Source of the DNA: Pelomonas sp. V22
GTDB taxonomy: Bacteria; Pseudomonadota; Gammaproteobacteria; Burkholderiales; Burkholderiaceae_C
Length of the DNA: 64,000 nt
Reading direction: 5' to 3'
Assembly (NCBI RefSeq): GCF_030014915.1
Contig: NZ_JAGIXS010000001.1
Location: 496,001-560,000, forward strand
Shown piece after piece: positions 60,610-64,000 of the stretch (the first letter of the stretch is position 1; each line of letters opens with the position of its first letter). A program made the translations under genes and the position numbers. The notes under the pieces were generated by a model. It was not told the origin of the DNA. It did not search any database and saw only the letters and a program-made list of their open reading frames with translations.

Positions 60610-62328
60610 TCAGCGGCCAAAGCCGCCGCGACGCGGGGCGCCGCCTTGCGGGCCGGGGCGCTTGCCCGGGCCGCCAGGGCCGCGACGGTCACCGCCGAAC
60701 GACGGGCGGTCGCCGCCTTCACGCTGGAACGAGGGCTTGGCGCCAAAGCTGGGCTTGCCACCGAAAGCAGGCTTGTCGCCACGCGGCGCGAAGGCCGGCT
60801 TCTCGGCACGCGGCGCGAAGCCACGGTCCTGGCGGTCTTGGTAGCCGCCGTTGTCGAAGCCACGGTCATGGCCGCGATCAAAGCTGCGAGCCTCGAAAGG
60901 CTTGCGGTCGCCGCTGAAGCTGCGCGGTTCGGTCGAGCGGAAGCCCATGTCTTCACCACGGTTGCCTTGGTAGCCACCACCGTCACGGCTGAAGGGCTTG
61001 CCGCCACCGTCACGATTGAAGGTCGGGCGACCGCCATCGCGCTGGAAAGGCTTGCTGCCGAACTTGTTGTTGAAGCCGCTCTTGTTGGCATAGCCCTGGC
61101 GCGGGCCACGGTCTTCGAAGTGGCCACGCTCGCCAGCCGGACGCGGCGGGAAGATGCGCGGTTCTTGCGTCTTGGGCTCGAGGCCTTCGATGTGAGCCAC
61201 CGGAATCTGCTGCGTGGTGAACTGCTGGATGCGGCGGATCATCGACACATCGTCACGGCAGGCAATGGTCACGGCCAGGCCTTCGCGGCCAGCACGGCCG
61301 GTGCGGCCGATGCGGTGCACATAGTCCTCGGCCTTCATCGGCAGGCCGTAGTTGATCACGTGGGTGATCGTCGGCACGTCGATGCCGCGGGCGGCCACGT
61401 CGGTGGCGACCAGCACACGCACTTCGCGGCGGCGCAGGGCCATCAGCACGCGATTGCGACGGCCTTGCGGCATGCCGCCGTGCAGCGGAGCGACGGCGTG
61501 GCCGATCTCGTGCAGGCGCTCGGCCAGCCAGTCGGCATCGCGCTGGGTGGACGTGAACACCACGGCCTGGTCCAGCGTCGACTCGCCCAGGATGGACTCG
61601 AGCAGCTGGTCGCGGTGGTGGTTGTTGTCAGCCCAGTGCAGGCGCTGGGTGATGTTCTCGTGGGTGTCGGTGTGCGAGGCCACGTCGACACGCACCGGGT
61701 CGTTCAGCAGCTCTTGAGCCAGGCGGCCGACATGGCCGGCGAAGGTGGCGCTGAACATCACGGTCTGGCGATTGGCCGGGGTGCGCTCGGCGATCATCTT
61801 GATGTCGTCGATGAAGCCCATGTCCAGCATGCGGTCGGCTTCGTCGAGCACCAGCATCTGCACGTTCTCGAGCACGGCCTTGCCGGATTGCAGGTGGTCG
61901 ATCAGGCGACCCGGGGTGGCGATCAGGATGTCCAGCGAGCTGGTCAGCTGCTTGATCTGCAGCGGGTAAGGCATGCCGCCCAGCACGGTGCAGATGCGCA
62001 GGCCCGGCACATAGCGGCCGTAGGTCTGTGCGGCCTTGGCCACTTGCTGGGCCAGTTCACGGGTGGGGGCCAGCACGAGCACGCGCGGGCCGAAGTTCTT
62101 GCCACGCGGACGGGCGGTGTCGGTGGCGCGGTGGTCCAGCACCTTTTGCAGGGCCGGGAGGATGAAGGCAGCGGTCTTGCCCGAGCCGGTACGCGAGGAA
62201 CCCATCAGGTCCTTGCCAGCCAGGCCGTGAGGAATCGCCTGGGCTTGCACTTCGGTGGCGGTCTCGTAACCGGATTCCTTGACGGCGCGCAGGAGAGCTT
62301 CGTGCAGGCCGAGTGTTTCGAATGACAT
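60610..62328 (-). CDS. DEAD-box ATP-dependent RNA helicase
   Basis: A 572-residue RNA helicase. Core motifs: Q motif ATEVQAQAIP, motif I SSRTGSGKT (to residue 52), motif Ia APTRELAQQV, motif II VLDEADRMLD (DEAD at 162-165), motif III SAT (193-195) and motif VI HRIGRTGRAG. The last 150 residues are a low-complexity Gly/Arg/Phe tail with repeated RDGGG and KPSFG units, typical of RhlE-type helicases that bind RNA non-specifically. The ATG before SFETLGLHEALL is chosen though the frame is open upstream. It has a long leader and its own promoter, with a terminator downstream. Confidence 0.95.
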   Translation of the reverse strand: MSFETLGLHEALLRAVKESGYETATEVQAQAIPHGLAGKDLMGSSRTGSGKTAAFILPALQKVLDHRATDTARPRGKNFGPRVLVLAPTRELAQQVAKAAQTYGRYVPGLRICTVLGGMPYPLQIKQLTSSLDILIATPGRLIDHLQSGKAVLENVQMLVLDEADRMLDMGFIDDIKMIAERTPANRQTVMFSATFAGHVGRLAQELLNDPVRVDVASHTDTHENITQRLHWADNNHHRDQLLESILGESTLDQAVVFTSTQRDADWLAERLHEIGHAVAPLHGGMPQGRRNRVLMALRRREVRVLVATDVAARGIDVPTITHVINYGLPMKAEDYVHRIGRTGRAGREGLAVTIACRDDVSMIRRIQQFTTQQIPVAHIEGLEPKTQEPRIFPPRPAGERGHFEDRGPRQGYANKSGFNNKFGSKPFQRDGGRPTFNRDGGGKPFSRDGGGYQGNRGEDMGFRSTEPRSFSGDRKPFEARSFDRGHDRGFDNGGYQDRQDRGFAPRAEKPAFAPRGDKPAFGGKPSFGAKPSFQREGGDRPSFGGDRRGPGGPGKRPGPQGGAPRRGGFGR

Positions 62329-62681
62329 CGATTTTCTTTCAACAAAACCATGCCTTGCCTGGCGAGAGCCGAGCAAGACAATTCCAGCCTCAGCTGTTTT
62401 GGCGCTGCAGGCAGGAACAGTGAAGTCGCTGGGAGACAAGCTCGCGTCGCACACCTGGTCATCGTCAAAGACGATGGCCTGATTCATTCAATTGGAATCA
62501 AGGGGCCGGTGCGGCGCCGGGGGAACAGTCAAAGCGACGGCATCGCCGCCGACCGAACCCGAGGGTGTTCAGTGCTGCGCTTGTGGATCTCTCGGAGATG
62601 GAGAGAAGCGGCCTGAACGAGGTCAGAGGAGACGTACGAACCCGCTGCATCCACCCCGTGGTGTTCTGCAGCGAAGCCGCG
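62329..62681 (-). other. Long 5' leader of the RNA helicase mRNA
   Basis: About 345 bases lie between the predicted transcription start and the helicase ATG. Long leaders are known for cold-inducible helicases and are a place for cold or autogenous control. The leader contains a CTCTC/GAGAG hairpin near 62593-62609. I see no gene and no known riboswitch. Confidence 0.5.
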
Positions 62682-62711
62682 ACTATAGCACACTAGGGTT
62701 TTTACTAGCAA
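62682..62711 (-). promoter_or_regulatory. Extended -10 sigma-70 promoter of the RNA helicase gene
   Basis: On the minus strand TTGCTA (-35, 62706-62711) and TATAGT (-10, 62682-62687) are 18 bp apart. TG one base before the -10 gives the extended form. It lies 38 bp beyond the stop codon of the SNF2-like gene. Confidence 0.7.
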
Positions 62712-62749
62712 GCCCGGCGGACATGATTTCTGGCCGCCGAGCGCTGGCT

Positions 62750-64000
62750 TCAGGCGCCGGCCGAGGCCAGCGCGTCCATCAGCAGGGCCAAATCGGCGGC
62801 GGCCAGGAAGGGGCGAGCGCCCAGTTCGTAGTCCAGGCCACCGGCCGGCAAGGCAGCGCGGCCGGCTTGTGCCCAGGACTGCACGGCGTCGAAGCTGCCA
62901 GTCAACATCAGGTGCCAGATGGGCAGCCCGCGACCCGTCTCGCCGTTGAGGCGGCGGGCTCGCGCATCGCGTTGCACCGGGTTCCAGGGCTGATCTGCAT
63001 GCACCAGGGCAACCTGTTCATGCTGCAGATCGAGACCGGCACAGGCCGCGTCAGAGGCCAGCAGCAGCAGGCCCTCGTCGCCGCGCCAGGCATCGAGCTC
63101 GCCCTGCCGCTGCTCGGGCGATTGAGCCAGCAGCAGTTCGGCGACGGCCAGGCCTTCGGCTCGCAAGGCTGCGGCCAGCGCCTGCACGCTGGCGTCCTGC
63201 TGGGCAAACACGGCGACGCGCTGGGCGGCAGCCGGGATGATCTGCGGCAGTAGCTTGAGCAACTGCCCGCTCTTGATGGCCAAGGCCGCCGGCGACTGGG
63301 CGGACTGGCGCAAAACCTGCAATGCCGTCATCAGACGCAGTTGCTCGCTGGCACCCAGGTAGCGCTGCGACTGCCAGCGTGCCTGCAACTGGCGAAGCTG
63401 CGCCAGCGCGTCCTGATCCAGCGCCACCGACTCAGCCGACCAGAGCCGCTGATCCAGCGTCTCGGGCAGGCGCGGCAGCAGGTCCCGCTTGCGGCGGCTC
63501 AGCATCACGCTCTGCAGCAGCTCGCGTTGCTGGCGCTTGCTGGCGGCCGCCGCCTCTTTGTGCCATAGGGCCCAGGGGCCGCGACGATGCAGGTCCAGCC
63601 AGGCCACCATTTCGCCCAGCAGCGGTTCGCCGAGCAGCTCACGGTCGGCCAGCAAGAGCAGATGGGTGGTGGGCACCAGCGGCAGGGTTTCCAGCTGCTG
63701 CACGCCATCGACGATCAGTAGCTCGGCATCGGCCAGCGGCGCCTCGCCCTGCTGTAGCAGCTGCACGCCCTCGGGCCAGCCGCCCAGCCAGGCCTCGGCA
63801 TCGGCGCGCCAGGCGGCATGGCGCTCTTCTGCCGCCAGCAGCACCACGCTGCCGAGGCCGAACAAACGGCGCCACAGCTGCAAGGCAGCCAGGGTCGCGG
63901 CACGGTGGCCGAGACCGAGGTCGTCGGCTAGCAGGCTGCGGCCGGCGCAGAGCGCGAACAGGGCTGCCTCCCATTGGAACTCGGGCAAAGGCTGGCGCAG
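62750..64000 (-). CDS. SNF2-like helicase with degenerate motifs, N-terminus outside window
   Basis: 416 residues are visible; the frame continues past the right edge. The layout follows SNF2/RapA ATPases: a Q-motif-like PEFQWEAALFALCAG, a motif I position ADDLGLGHRA (where GLGKT is normal), a motif II position LLIVDGVQQLE (where DEAH is normal) and a motif V/VI region DQPWNPVQRDARARRLNGE. The Lys of motif I and the Glu of motif II are replaced, so ATP hydrolysis is doubtful. It may be a regulatory pseudo-ATPase or a decaying gene, but the frame is intact. The missing N-terminus is unlikely to supply these motifs. Confidence 0.6.
   Translation of the reverse strand: MRQPLPEFQWEAALFALCAGRSLLADDLGLGHRAATLAALQLWRRLFGLGSVVLLAAEERHAAWRADAEAWLGGWPEGVQLLQQGEAPLADAELLIVDGVQQLETLPLVPTTHLLLLADRELLGEPLLGEMVAWLDLHRRGPWALWHKEAAAASKRQQRELLQSVMLSRRKRDLLPRLPETLDQRLWSAESVALDQDALAQLRQLQARWQSQRYLGASEQLRLMTALQVLRQSAQSPAALAIKSGQLLKLLPQIIPAAAQRVAVFAQQDASVQALAAALRAEGLAVAELLLAQSPEQRQGELDAWRGDEGLLLLASDAACAGLDLQHEQVALVHADQPWNPVQRDARARRLNGETGRGLPIWHLMLTGSFDAVQSWAQAGRAALPAGGLDYELGARPFLAAADLALLMDALASAGA

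Noticed and set aside
1-64000. CRISPR arrays, tRNA or rRNA genes, insertion sequences, prophage
   Set aside because: No regularly spaced repeats, no cloverleaf with the usual T-loop sequence, no transposase or phage structural protein was found in reading both strands.

Overview
The window is a GC-rich, gene-dense bacterial chromosome segment. Gene content suggests a free-living Gram-negative betaproteobacterium of the order Burkholderiales, near Roseateles, Mitsuaria, Paucibacter or Rubrivivax. The evidence is MsbA, two lipoprotein-type outer-membrane efflux channels, a TonB-dependent receptor, a GspA/GspB pair, GluQ, DUF1631 and DUF3297 proteins, and frequent ATGA, GTGA and TTGA gene overlaps. 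This placement is inferred from protein families, not from a marker gene. I saw no rRNA, tRNA, insertion sequence, phage genes or CRISPR array; it reads as ordinary chromosome.

Layout. 1-3.5 kb: envelope glycan genes (two glycosyltransferases, MsbA) and a small ComEA-like protein. 3.5-8.5 kb: patatin-like lipase and dnaE, whose start region is partly duplicated 100 bp upstream. 8.6-14.5 kb: a periplasmic cyclophilin, a DUF1631 protein, a secreted beta-propeller, TrhO and an alpha/beta hydrolase. 14.5-19.1 kb: a complete macA-macB-outer-membrane-channel operon. 19.1-24.1 kb: DUF599, pirin with a divergent LysR regulator, GluQ, a tandem-FKBP isomerase and an MgtC-like protein. 24.2-28.7 kb: a large secreted zinc metalloprotease, a GNAT acetyltransferase fused to a SnoaL-like domain, and a DUF4349 lipoprotein.

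28.8-33.7 kb holds the most notable system: three overlapping genes for a kleisin-like, a MukE-like and an SMC protein. This is a MksFEB/Jet-type condensin with no nuclease partner gene beside it. 33.9-37.3 kb: a DUF5694 protein and a giant TonB-like protein with an Ala/Glu/Arg repeat spacer. 37.3-42.4 kb: an EmrAB-type pump with its own outer-membrane channel, a near-consensus promoter and a palindromic operator shared with a divergent TetR gene. 42.5-49.1 kb: an HD-GYP phosphodiesterase faces a four-gene group (two secreted proteins, a histidine kinase, an NtrC-type regulator) across a 374-bp gap carrying two FNR/ANR-like boxes.

49.2-56 kb: TMEM175-like channel, gspB-gspA, M14 peptidase, LpxH-like phosphoesterase, a small lipoprotein-like protein, a MarR regulator with a palindromic operator, PilZ and DUF3297 proteins. 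56-64 kb: a TonB-dependent receptor, an FAH-family hydratase, a GNAT protein, a cold-shock/DUF1294 fusion, a DEAD-box RNA helicase with a long 5' leader, and the end of an SNF2-like protein whose ATPase motifs look decayed.
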